Positions 1 through 5,979 of a DNA stretch of 7,523 bases are shown here, one piece after another (the stretch's first letter is position 1; the number at the start of each line of letters is the position of its first letter). Under the pieces are notes generated by a model that worked only from the letters and a program-made list of their open reading frames with translations, was not told the origin of the DNA and did not search any database. The position numbers and the translations under genes were made by a program. Source of the stretch: CAZPAH01 sp964584495 (GTDB taxonomy: Bacteria; Krumholzibacteriota; Krumholzibacteriia; Krumholzibacteriales; Krumholzibacteriaceae); contig CAZPAH010000130.1 of the NCBI GenBank assembly GCA_964584495.1, positions 1-7,523 of the forward strand, given 5' to 3'.

Positions 1-26
1 TCGTAGTTCCGGCGGGAGATTTCAGG

Positions 27-1109
27 GTGAAAGAACTATTGAATCGGCTCGGCCTGCTGATAGCGGAGGGTGAGAAGAAATTCTCACTCGATTGGAGATC
101 TTCCTGGTCGAAGACCGAACCGGGCAGCGCCGGCGAGGTGAAAGTTGTCGTAAGCCGCCAAGAGATAGCAGGTTATCTTTTGGAGATGTTGGCAGGGTTC
201 ACCGTTAATAATCTCGAAGGAGGCGATCTCCAACTGATTTCTCCCGAAGGCATAAAGGTGGTGCTTTCGGTGGCCGGACGCGGAAGCGATACTGCACTCT
301 GGACGACGGCGAGCGTGGCGGACCTTCGGAGAAAGCCCGAGCATTCGGCCGAGCTGCTCTCCCAGTCGATTATGGGGGAAACGATGACGGAGCTCGAGGA
401 ACGGGGCGACTGGTACCGCGTAAAAACGGCGGACGGTTATCACGGCTGGGTGAGATCGTGGCATGTCGCCCGTACGCCTCTCACCGAAATTGAGAGATAC
501 TCGAAGAGGATAAATGCACGGATAAACGTGAACGTAGGATTCGTGCTCTCCGAGGAAGATCCCGCCGGCCTGCCGATCTCCGATATAGTGTGCGGAACGG
601 ATGTCGCCTCGTCGGAGGCGGGGGACCCCTTCGTGCGTTTGGAACTTCCGGGAGGAAGGGAGGGTTTCTTCCGGGCCGACGGTCTCGAACTTCCCCAGCG
701 GGGGCGGATCCCCGACAGGGGCCGCCTTATTGAACGCGTAAGGCGTTTTACGGGTATACCTTACATCTGGGGCGGCACCTCGCCGAAAGGATTTGACTGC
801 TCGGGCCTCGTTCAGAGGGTGTTCAAGCTGGAGGGGATAAGCCTACCACGGGATGCCGACCAGCAGTCGAAGGTCGGCAGGTCGATCCCTCTCGGCGAGA
901 TCGACGAGGCGGCCGCCGCCGACCTTCTCTTTTTCGGAGAGGGAGGGGCCGTCACCCACGTGGCGATCGCGCTGGGCGGCGGACGATTCTTTCACGCGTA
1001 CGGTGATGTCAGGGTCAACAGCTACCGTGCCGGCGATTCTCTGTACGAAGAAAAACTGGCCGGATCCCTTCTGTTCGGGCGATCGCCGATAGCCGATCTT
1101 CTGGATTGA
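27..1109 (+). CDS. NlpC/P60 endopeptidase with two SH3b domains (YkfC-like)
   Basis: This is probably a gamma-D-glutamyl-L-diamino acid endopeptidase that cuts peptidoglycan stem peptides or recycled wall peptides. The NlpC/P60 domain covers roughly residues 230-350. It contains GFDCSG with the catalytic Cys258, THVAIA with His311, and FFHA with His323 as the likely third residue, so the catalytic set is complete. A first SH3b domain is seen at about residues 94-150 (VADLRRKP, GDWYRV, DGYHGWV) and a second at about 160-225, the order known from Bacillus YkfC. Residues 1-90 are an unrecognised N-terminal extension with no signal peptide. The GTG start is chosen because GGGAG lies 8 bases upstream (14-18). 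However, the frame stays open to the window edge (VVPAGDFR precedes residue 1), so the real protein may be longer. No terminator follows. The enzyme family is secure; substrate and start are inferred. Confidence 0.9.
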   Translation: MKELLNRLGLLIAEGEKKFSLDWRSSWSKTEPGSAGEVKVVVSRQEIAGYLLEMLAGFTVNNLEGGDLQLISPEGIKVVLSVAGRGSDTALWTTASVADLRRKPEHSAELLSQSIMGETMTELEERGDWYRVKTADGYHGWVRSWHVARTPLTEIERYSKRINARINVNVGFVLSEEDPAGLPISDIVCGTDVASSEAGDPFVRLELPGGREGFFRADGLELPQRGRIPDRGRLIERVRRFTGIPYIWGGTSPKGFDCSGLVQRVFKLEGISLPRDADQQSKVGRSIPLGEIDEAAAADLLFFGEGGAVTHVAIALGGGRFFHAYGDVRVNSYRAGDSLYEEKLAGSLLFGRSPIADLLD

Positions 1110-1149
1110 TGACCTGAAGATTGCGCCGGAATGCGAAAAACCTCTTCCT

Positions 1150-1206
1150 AAAAAATAAAAAAAAGTTAAAAAAATGATTGACAAGACTTTCGGGCTGTTT
1201 TAACTT
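1150..1206 (+). promoter_or_regulatory. Candidate promoter with A-tract upstream element
   Basis: A perfect TTGACA (-35 type) at 1178-1183 is followed after 17 bases by TAACTT (1201-1206), which matches only three of six -10 consensus bases. Directly upstream, 1150-1174 is almost all A, resembling an UP element that binds the RNA polymerase alpha subunit. The same bases also fit loosely the Bacteroidetes form, TTG then TAnnTTT(G), so sigma type cannot be fixed. The implied start near 1213 would give the outer-membrane gene a leader of about 310 bases. Confidence 0.45.
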
Positions 1207-1225
1207 TTCGCCCAACAAAAAGTTA
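1161..1225. repeat. Three AAAAGTTA elements, inverted-direct arrangement
   Basis: AAAAGTTAAAA at 1161-1171 and its exact reverse complement TTTTAACTTTT at 1198-1208 form an 11-bp inverted repeat with a 26-base centre containing the TTGACA box. A third copy, AAAAGTTA at 1218-1225, also pairs with the middle arm (TAACTTTT, 1201-1208) across a 9-base loop. The middle arm covers the proposed -10 box. This could be an operator set for a DNA-binding protein or two mutually exclusive hairpins. The low complexity means chance is possible. Confidence 0.5.
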
Positions 1226-1274
1226 TGAGTGTTCGGGTCTTCTGAAAGGGGGTTTTCTCGAACTATTGATAAGG

Positions 1275-1294
1275 GTATACCTGCGTATACCTGC
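1275..1294 (+). repeat. Perfect tandem 10-bp direct repeat
   Basis: GTATACCTGC occurs twice back to back (1275-1284 and 1285-1294). Each copy begins with the palindrome GTATAC. The 10-bp period is about one helical turn, so two protein monomers or dimers would sit on the same DNA face. It lies inside the presumed leader or a downstream control region of the outer-membrane gene. The repeat itself is certain; function is unknown. Confidence 0.6.
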
Positions 1295-1381
1295 TGATTT
1301 ACTCTAATGATGGTTTCCGAGCGGGACTGAGGCGAATGCCGCAGATTCCGAATTTATGGCAGGAAACAAGGAAAGGAGGAG

Positions 1382-1522
1382 ATGCAGGGAGACAGCACGG
1401 AGCGTTTTATAAACGCAAATTCGAAACTGAAATCTGGGAACGTATTCGCGCTGACGCGCGGTGATATAGAGCACAAGTTCCTGATACTTCTTCCCGAACG
1501 GGAGTTGTCTTGCAGGAGGTAA
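1382..1522 (+). CDS. Possible 46-residue small protein or leader peptide
   Basis: An ATG at 1382 opens 46 codons ending in TAA at 1520-1522, two bases before the ATG of the outer-membrane gene. The start is preceded by AAGGA (1368-1372, 9 bases away) and AGGAGG (1374-1379), one of the strongest ribosome binding sequences in the window. The last codons (AGG AGG TAA) form the ribosome binding site of the next gene, so translation of the two would be coupled. The peptide starts MQGDSTERF and ends ELSCRR, has many charged residues and no signal peptide or membrane helix, and matches no family I recognise. It could be a leader peptide, a small protein, or chance open frame in an untranslated leader. 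Confidence 0.35.
   Translation: MQGDSTERFINANSKLKSGNVFALTRGDIEHKFLILLPERELSCRR
1402..1504 (+). promoter_or_regulatory. Run of short hairpins in the leader of the outer-membrane gene
   Basis: Three compact inverted repeats lie in the 125 bases before the start codon. GCGTTT/AAACGC around TAT (1402-1416) has a 6-bp stem. CGCG-CTGA-CGCG (1447-1458) has a 4-bp stem with a tetraloop. TTCCC-GAAC-GGGAG (1491-1504) has a 5-bp stem including one G-T pair and ends 9 bases before the AGGAGGT site. None has a T-run, so they are not intrinsic terminators. They may affect mRNA stability or ribosome access. No known RNA family is recognised. Confidence 0.35.
1514..1520 (+). promoter_or_regulatory. Ribosome binding site deciding the start of the outer-membrane gene
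   Basis: AGGAGGT lies 4 bases before ATG 1525 and selects it over the in-frame TTG at 1510, which would put the site inside the gene. The signal peptide also begins at 1525 (MKKL). Confidence 0.85.
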
Positions 1523-1524
1523 AA

Positions 1525-2769
1525 ATGAAGAAGCTGTTTATTCTGATAATGGCGGTCGCGATGACCGCGGCGGCGGTGCCCGCTATGGCAACCGAGGCGA
1601 GGGTCGAGGCCCTCGGTCCCTACACGGCAAACTATATCGAGGACGATTACAACGTGTTCGGCTGGTACGGAACCCTTCCGTCCTACGCCAACATCATGAT
1701 GATCGGCCTGGAGAACGACTGGGAATACGATGACTGGTCGCACGCCTACTTCGGTCTCACCTACGGCCTCGGCGAGGAGTGCGAGTATGGCGTGATAGGA
1801 ATGGTCTTCCTCGAGTATATGTACGGGCCCAACATCTACGGCTGGGCGGGAGACTGGTCCGATGACGACATTTTCGACACCGGTATTACGAACAGGTACA
1901 CGATCATGTACGGCAAGGAGCTCGAGTCGATGTCGTTCGGCCTCATGTTCAGCTACTCGAGCGAGAAGTTCCTCATGACGGAGACCGACGTCGACGATTT
2001 CGAGGTCAACGGAAAGTACATCTCGTTCGGAGCCGGCGTAAGGTTCGATATCAACGAAGAGATGACCGCCGATATCGCTGCCGACATGACGATGTGCTCC
2101 TATGCCGACAGCGGCTACTACTCGGGAGTTCCTGTAGAGAAGAACGACGGAATGGCGATGCAGTTCAAGGGACGTATCTTCTACGAGTACAGCAAGGACC
2201 TGACCTTTGTCCCGTTCGCAACCTACAGGATGGGCAACTACAGCCTCACTCCGGCGACCAACAGCTACTACTCGGGACCTAACGGCTTCAAGGACATGCT
2301 GTTCAAGCTGGGTGTCGCGGCCAACATCACCGTCAACGAGGACAACATGATCCTCTTCGGCATCGAGCCTTTCTCCTACTGGAAGGGCGAGCCTTCGCAG
2401 TATGCCGACGATTACGACGGCACGATCGAGATAACGGCCCTTACCCTGCCGAGGTTCCTCCTTGCCCTCGAGACCGATGTCACAGACTGGATGACCTTCC
2501 GTATCGGTTGCTCGAAGAGCTTGACCAAGTACAAGATGACCGACGAGTATGATGGTGACGAGACGGTATACGAGCTCTACACCGGCAGGTTCTGGGACAC
2601 CTTCGAGTGGAATCTCGGACTCGGTTTCCACTATGGCGATTTCGACATCGACTGCCTCATCAGCAAGGACCTTCCGTTCGCCATGGGTTACTGGCTGACC
2701 GGATACCAGCCCGATCCTTCCGACGATATGACACCCATCGGAATGGTAACGGCCCTCTACCACTTCTAG
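1525..2769 (+). CDS. Secreted, probable outer-membrane beta-barrel protein of unknown function
   Basis: The 414-residue product begins with a clear Sec signal peptide: MKK, a hydrophobic stretch, then AMA with likely cleavage after residue 22. The mature protein is rich in Tyr, Asp, Glu, Gly and Met, with alternating hydrophobic segments separated by acidic turns. It ends in ALYHF, with Phe last and hydrophobic residues at alternate positions before it (Y, A, V), the usual signal for outer-membrane barrel assembly. No transmembrane helix follows the signal. The opening RVEALG plus EDDYNVFGWYGTLPSYAN resembles a widespread uncharacterised family in FCB-group bacteria; this is from memory of the pattern. 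SGYYSG (196-201) and NSYYSG (246-251) repeat 50 residues apart. Ile codons are mostly ATC, unlike the neighbours, which suggests high expression. It is followed by its own terminator. Function is unknown. Confidence 0.8.
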   Translation: MKKLFILIMAVAMTAAAVPAMATEARVEALGPYTANYIEDDYNVFGWYGTLPSYANIMMIGLENDWEYDDWSHAYFGLTYGLGEECEYGVIGMVFLEYMYGPNIYGWAGDWSDDDIFDTGITNRYTIMYGKELESMSFGLMFSYSSEKFLMTETDVDDFEVNGKYISFGAGVRFDINEEMTADIAADMTMCSYADSGYYSGVPVEKNDGMAMQFKGRIFYEYSKDLTFVPFATYRMGNYSLTPATNSYYSGPNGFKDMLFKLGVAANITVNEDNMILFGIEPFSYWKGEPSQYADDYDGTIEITALTLPRFLLALETDVTDWMTFRIGCSKSLTKYKMTDEYDGDETVYELYTGRFWDTFEWNLGLGFHYGDFDIDCLISKDLPFAMGYWLTGYQPDPSDDMTPIGMVTALYHF

Positions 2770-2791
2770 ATCAGGTAGAAAAGTCGAATAG

Positions 2792-2823
2792 AAACGGGAG
2801 GCCGCGAGGCCTCCCGTTTTTTT
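2792..2823 (+). terminator. Intrinsic terminator with GNRA tetraloop
   Basis: ACGGGAGGCC (2794-2803) pairs perfectly with GGCCTCCCGT (2808-2817) around a GCGA loop, extended by two A-T pairs, and a run of seven T follows (2817-2823). It starts 22 bases after the stop codon of the outer-membrane gene and separates it from the rhomboid gene. The opposite strand has only a short T-run, so it should act mainly on + strand transcripts. Confidence 0.95.
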
Positions 2824-2913
2824 ATCCGTTACAAGGCTTTGCGGGACGTATTGTTCCCATAGTGGTCTGTTAATTGCAAGCCGACCCGGCAGGACGTTGA
2901 AAAAGGTGGAGAT

Positions 2914-4152
2914 GTGTACTTTTTCTACTATTTCCCTGTCGGGCTCGATATAAAGACGAAGCGTACCCCGGTTATCACACTATTCCTTGCCTGGGCATGC
3001 GTTACTATTTTTCTTGCAAGCAGATACGTGCCTTACCGGTCGGGGTGGAACTTCGCCAACCTCATCTTCCATCCCTCCAATCCTTCGCTGGCGACGTCCT
3101 TCACCTACGCATTTCTCCACACCGGGTATTTCCACCTGATCGGAAACATCGTTTACCTCTATATCTTTGGAAAGGCGGTCGAGGACAGGTTCGGCCCGGG
3201 AAGGTTGTTCGCCATATTCGCCCTTTCCGCCATGGCCGGGGCCTGGACCCATCTGTTTCTTACCTCGCGCTTCTCTCCGGAATATCTCGGATACGGGGTG
3301 ATCGGCTGTTCCGGAGCCACATCGGGGCTCCTTGGGGCGTACCTCATGAGATTCTATTACAGCAGGGTGAGGGTCGTTTACTGGATATTCATGCCGCTCC
3401 AGGGGGTCACCAGGGCCGGCCGTACCCACGTTCCGGTAATCTTGGCGATAGCGTTCTGGCTTCTCTACCAGGGAGTCTATGCGGTGATGCAGTACGGTAT
3501 AGGGGGGGTACAGGTCGCCTACGGCCTTCACATAGGCGGCTTCGCCTGCGGAGCGCTCATGGCGGCCCTCTTCGGGGCCCTTTCGAAGGCCAGGTCCGAG
3601 CGCCGGCTCGTAAGGGCAAGGAGAAACTTCGAGAAGGCCGACTGGTTCGCCTCCCAGGCGGAATATATAGAATATCTAGCTTTGGCGCCGAACGACGCCG
3701 AGGTGCACGCCGAGGCGGCCAGGACGTTTCTATGCAGCGGCGACCGGGCAAGGGCAAGGTACCATTTCACCGAATCGGTAAACCTGTATCTGAGTAAATT
3801 GGAACGCGGTAAAGCTGAAGATATATTCGAATCGGCACTTAGGGCGATCCCGGGGCTGAACCTGCCCCAACGGGTCCATCTCGATCTCGCTTTCAGGATG
3901 GAAAGATCGATGAAGTTCAGGGCCGCCCTCACCGCCTATGAGAATTTCACCGAGCTCTATCCTAACTCGGGAGATACCCCTTTCGTTCTGCTCAGGACGG
4001 CGTCACTTTACGAGAACAGGTTCGAAAATCCGGTCGAGGCGTATGCATGCTACAGTAGGATCGTCGACTACTATCCCGACGACCCATGGACCGATTTTGC
4101 GAGCTGCCAGATAGAGAGGCTTAAGGGGATGAAGATTGTCCTGGATTCCTAG
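2914..4152 (+). CDS. Rhomboid-family intramembrane serine protease with C-terminal TPR-like region
   Basis: The 412-residue protein has two parts. Residues 1-220 are a six-helix rhomboid core: HLIGN (His74, Asn78) corresponds to the conserved oxyanion-site motif, GCSG at 131-134 gives the nucleophile Ser133, and HIGG gives the partner His206, so it should be an active protease that cuts transmembrane substrates within the inner membrane. Residues 225-412 form soluble helical pairs of TPR type (LALAPNDAEVH, AYENFTELYP, CYSRIVDYYPDD), probably cytoplasmic and used to bind partners. The same order occurs in Bacillus YqgP/GluP. The GTG at 2914 is chosen because AGGTGGAG (2904-2911) precedes it; an ATG at 2912 is in another frame. 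No convincing promoter is seen at 2824-2913. No terminator follows, so it may be read through into radC. The substrate is unknown. Confidence 0.9.
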   Translation: MYFFYYFPVGLDIKTKRTPVITLFLAWACVTIFLASRYVPYRSGWNFANLIFHPSNPSLATSFTYAFLHTGYFHLIGNIVYLYIFGKAVEDRFGPGRLFAIFALSAMAGAWTHLFLTSRFSPEYLGYGVIGCSGATSGLLGAYLMRFYYSRVRVVYWIFMPLQGVTRAGRTHVPVILAIAFWLLYQGVYAVMQYGIGGVQVAYGLHIGGFACGALMAALFGALSKARSERRLVRARRNFEKADWFASQAEYIEYLALAPNDAEVHAEAARTFLCSGDRARARYHFTESVNLYLSKLERGKAEDIFESALRAIPGLNLPQRVHLDLAFRMERSMKFRAALTAYENFTELYPNSGDTPFVLLRTASLYENRFENPVEAYACYSRIVDYYPDDPWTDFASCQIERLKGMKIVLDS

Positions 4153-4234
4153 CATAAAAGGAGTTCTTCCCTCCGGCATGCATAATATTGCTTGAACTGA
4201 TCTGGTGCTTCTGGTAGCGTTCAACCGGTAAAGT

Positions 4235-4241
4235 GGGGAGG
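4235..4241 (+). promoter_or_regulatory. Ribosome binding site deciding the radC start
   Basis: GGGGAGG sits 6 bases before GTG 4248. The earlier in-frame GTG at 4233 overlaps this site and has no ribosome binding sequence of its own, so 4248 is preferred. Confidence 0.75.
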
Positions 4242-4247
4242 TGTGGT

Positions 4248-4928
4248 GTGAAACGGGCTGCAGAATCGCCGCTCGAGCTACTAAGGTCGAGGGGTTGCCT
4301 GCGGGGGTTCGAGAGGATCGGGGACGCCGAGCTGCTTGCCCTGGTGCTTGGAACCGTACGCAGGCGGTCGAGTGGATCGATCGCGCAGGAGCTGGTCGAG
4401 CATTACGGCGGGTTGGAGAGGATTGCGGGTGCCGCCCTGGAGGAGCTGATGGATTTCAGTGGAATCGGCAGGGCCGGCGCGATGAGACTCAAGGCTTCAT
4501 TCGAGCTCGGCCGGCGGTGGATCGTTTCCAGGAGTGAGAAATCGGTAAAAAATGTGAGGTCGCCGGAAGACGTCGCCAGCCTGATGATCCCCGAGATGAA
4601 AGGGCTCGACAGGGAATACTTCAAGGCGATCCTCCTGAACACGAAGAATGGAGTCCTGAGGATAGTGACCGTCGCGGTAGGTTCGTTGAATGCCGCCCTA
4701 GTTCATCCTAGGGAGATATTCAAGGCGGCGGTCGCCGCGAGCGCGGCCGGGATAATCATCGTTCATAACCATCCGACCGGCAATCCGGAACCGAGCCGGG
4801 AGGATACCGATCTCACAAAACGTTTCGCCAGGTGCGGCGAATTGATAGGTATTGATCTGGTGGATCATATTATTGTGGGTGACGACAGTTTCGTCAGTAT
4901 GAGGGAGAGGGGCCTGGTGACGATCTGA
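4248..4928 (+). CDS. radC: RadC-family JAB/MPN-domain protein
   Basis: The 226-residue product belongs to the RadC (UPF0758) family. The N-terminal third has a helix-hairpin-helix-like region (GDAELLALVLGT, then FSGIGRAGAMRLKA at about 70-83). The C-terminal half is the JAB/MPN metalloprotease-like domain with a complete zinc motif: His173-x-His175, seven residues, Ser183, two residues, Asp186 (HNHPTGNPEPSRED). The early name radC reflected a DNA-repair claim that was later withdrawn; the true activity is unsettled. The N-terminus is shorter than in many homologues, which carry an extra stretch before the SDAELLA-type motif. It lies 14 bases before mreB, a neighbourhood found in many bacteria, and is probably in one transcript with it. 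The 95 bases upstream hold no clear promoter or terminator. Confidence 0.93.
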   Translation: MKRAAESPLELLRSRGCLRGFERIGDAELLALVLGTVRRRSSGSIAQELVEHYGGLERIAGAALEELMDFSGIGRAGAMRLKASFELGRRWIVSRSEKSVKNVRSPEDVASLMIPEMKGLDREYFKAILLNTKNGVLRIVTVAVGSLNAALVHPREIFKAAVAASAAGIIIVHNHPTGNPEPSREDTDLTKRFARCGELIGIDLVDHIIVGDDSFVSMRERGLVTI

Positions 4929-4936
4929 AAGGAAGG
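4928..4936 (+). promoter_or_regulatory. Ribosome binding site deciding the mreB start
   Basis: AAAGGAAGG begins at the last base of the radC stop codon. It leaves 6-9 bases to GTG 4943 but only 0-3 bases to GTG 4937, so 4943 is the better start. Confidence 0.65.
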
Positions 4937-4942
4937 GTGAAA

Positions 4943-5977
4943 GTGATCGGGCGTATTACCACGTATTTTTCGAACGATATAGCGATAGACTTGGGAACGG
5001 CAAATACCCTCGTCTACATGAAGGGTTCCGGGATAGTGCTCAACGAGCCGTCCGTGGTGGCGGTAGATCAGAAGTCGAGGAAGGTCTACGCGGTCGGCGC
5101 CGAGGCCAAGTCGATGTTGGGTAAGACTCCCGATCATATCGTCGCGATAAGACCGATGAAAGACGGTGTTATAGCCGACTTCGAGATAACCGAGGTGATG
5201 CTCCGCGAATTCATAAGGAAATCCCAGAAAAAAAGGTTTTTCATAAGACCGCGGATCGTGATCAGCGTTCCCTCCGGGATAACGGAAGTAGAGAGACGGG
5301 CCGTCATCGATTCCGCCCAGAACGCCGGTGCCAGGGAGGTATACCTGGTTGCCGAGCCTATTGCCGCAGCCATCGGAGTGGGGCTTCCCGTCGACAAGCC
5401 TTCCGGTAACATGGTGATAGATATCGGGGGCGGAACGACCGAGATAGCGGTTATAGCCCTCAACGGTATCGTTACCGACATGTCGATTCGAGTCGGTGGC
5501 GACAAGATGGACGAAGTTATCGTCCAGCATATCAAGAAGGCCTACAATCTGCTGATAGGGGATCAGACGGCCGAACATGTCAAAATGGTCATAGGTTCAG
5601 CCACCAACCTGGGCCAGGAACAGGAGATGGAGATCAAGGGCCGGGATCTGGTCTCAGGTATACCGAAAACGCTCCGTATCTCCAGCGTCGAGATACGCGA
5701 GGCGCTGGCCGAGCCGATGAGCCAGATCGTGGTTGCGATGAAGACCGCCCTCGAGCAGACTCCCCCCGAACTGGCGGCCGATATAGTCGACAGGGGAATA
5801 GTCATGACCGGCGGCGGTTCCCTTCTGGGAGGGATAGACATTCTCTTAAAAGAGGAGACGAACCTGCCGATAAACGTGGTGGAGGACCCGTTGACCTGCG
5901 TAGTGCTGGGCAGTGGCAAGATTCTGGGGAACCTTCATCTGTATGAGAGAATCATCATGAAGAGTTCCCGGTTGTAG
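4943..5977 (+). CDS. mreB: Rod-shape-determining actin homologue MreB
   Basis: MreB polymerises on the inner face of the membrane and directs the elongasome that builds the lateral wall. The 344 residues match the usual family length. Nucleotide-binding motifs are all present: phosphate-1 loop DLGTANT (16-22), EPIAAAIG with the catalytic Glu, phosphate-2 loop DIGGGTTE (160-167) and the adenosine motif MTGGGSLLGG (from 288). The N-terminal MIGRITTYF may serve as the membrane-binding segment. GTG 4943 is preferred over GTG 4937, which would add two residues. The gene follows radC by 14 bases and mreC begins 2 bases after it. Ile is about half ATA, in contrast to the outer-membrane gene. Identity is secure. 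Confidence 0.98.
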   Translation: MIGRITTYFSNDIAIDLGTANTLVYMKGSGIVLNEPSVVAVDQKSRKVYAVGAEAKSMLGKTPDHIVAIRPMKDGVIADFEITEVMLREFIRKSQKKRFFIRPRIVISVPSGITEVERRAVIDSAQNAGAREVYLVAEPIAAAIGVGLPVDKPSGNMVIDIGGGTTEIAVIALNGIVTDMSIRVGGDKMDEVIVQHIKKAYNLLIGDQTAEHVKMVIGSATNLGQEQEMEIKGRDLVSGIPKTLRISSVEIREALAEPMSQIVVAMKTALEQTPPELAADIVDRGIVMTGGGSLLGGIDILLKEETNLPINVVEDPLTCVVLGSGKILGNLHLYERIIMKSSRL

Positions 5978-5979
5978 GC

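Larger units (their letters stand above)
1110..1524 (+). other. Long intergenic region, likely promoter plus leader of the outer-membrane gene
   Basis: This is the only stretch over 300 bases without a recognisable gene. It is AT-rich in its first 120 bases (oligo-A runs at 1150-1174) and closer to gene-like composition after 1320. It holds a promoter candidate, three AAAAGTTA-type elements, a 7-bp-stem hairpin (GTTCGGG at 1231-1237 facing CTCGAAC at 1257-1263, with one G-T pair), a tandem 10-bp repeat, three further short hairpins, and a possible 46-codon frame running up to the next gene. Each is listed separately. I see no terminator for the upstream peptidase gene and no tRNA or known riboswitch. 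Confidence 0.6.

Noticed and set aside
752..760. Further GTATACC copies at about 753 and 5659
   Set aside because: They are single short matches inside coding sequence without the CTGC half, as expected by chance.
1275..1294. CRISPR-like or iteron array
   Set aside because: There are only two adjacent 10-bp units, with no spacers and no further copies, cas genes or replication genes nearby.
1354..2763. A 469-codon open frame on the - strand
   Set aside because: It is the antisense shadow of the outer-membrane gene, made open by that gene's biased codons. The product is a Val/Glu/His/Arg-rich sequence without domain, signal or ribosome binding site, while the + strand product has a signal peptide and terminator.
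2824..2913. Promoter for the rhomboid gene
   Set aside because: TTGCGG (2839) and TTGTTC (2851) lack a fitting -10 box at 16-18 bases. A start may exist but cannot be supported from sequence alone.
2912..2914. ATG two bases before the chosen rhomboid start
   Set aside because: It is in a different frame from the rhomboid coding sequence and does not lead into a recognisable protein.
2997..3797. A 266-codon + strand frame inside the rhomboid gene
   Set aside because: It is in another frame of a gene with intact catalytic motifs. The product is Arg/Gly/Pro-rich with no family resemblance.
4153..4247. Possible -10 box CATAAT at 4181-4186 or a TTGAAC box at 4193-4198 upstream of radC
   Set aside because: Neither has a partner box at acceptable spacing: the bases 16-18 upstream of CATAAT are AAGGAG-like, and TTGAAC is followed after 17 bases only by TAGCGT.
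4865..5578. A 237-codon open frame on the - strand
   Set aside because: It lies opposite mreB, whose identity is certain, and its translation has no recognisable motif.
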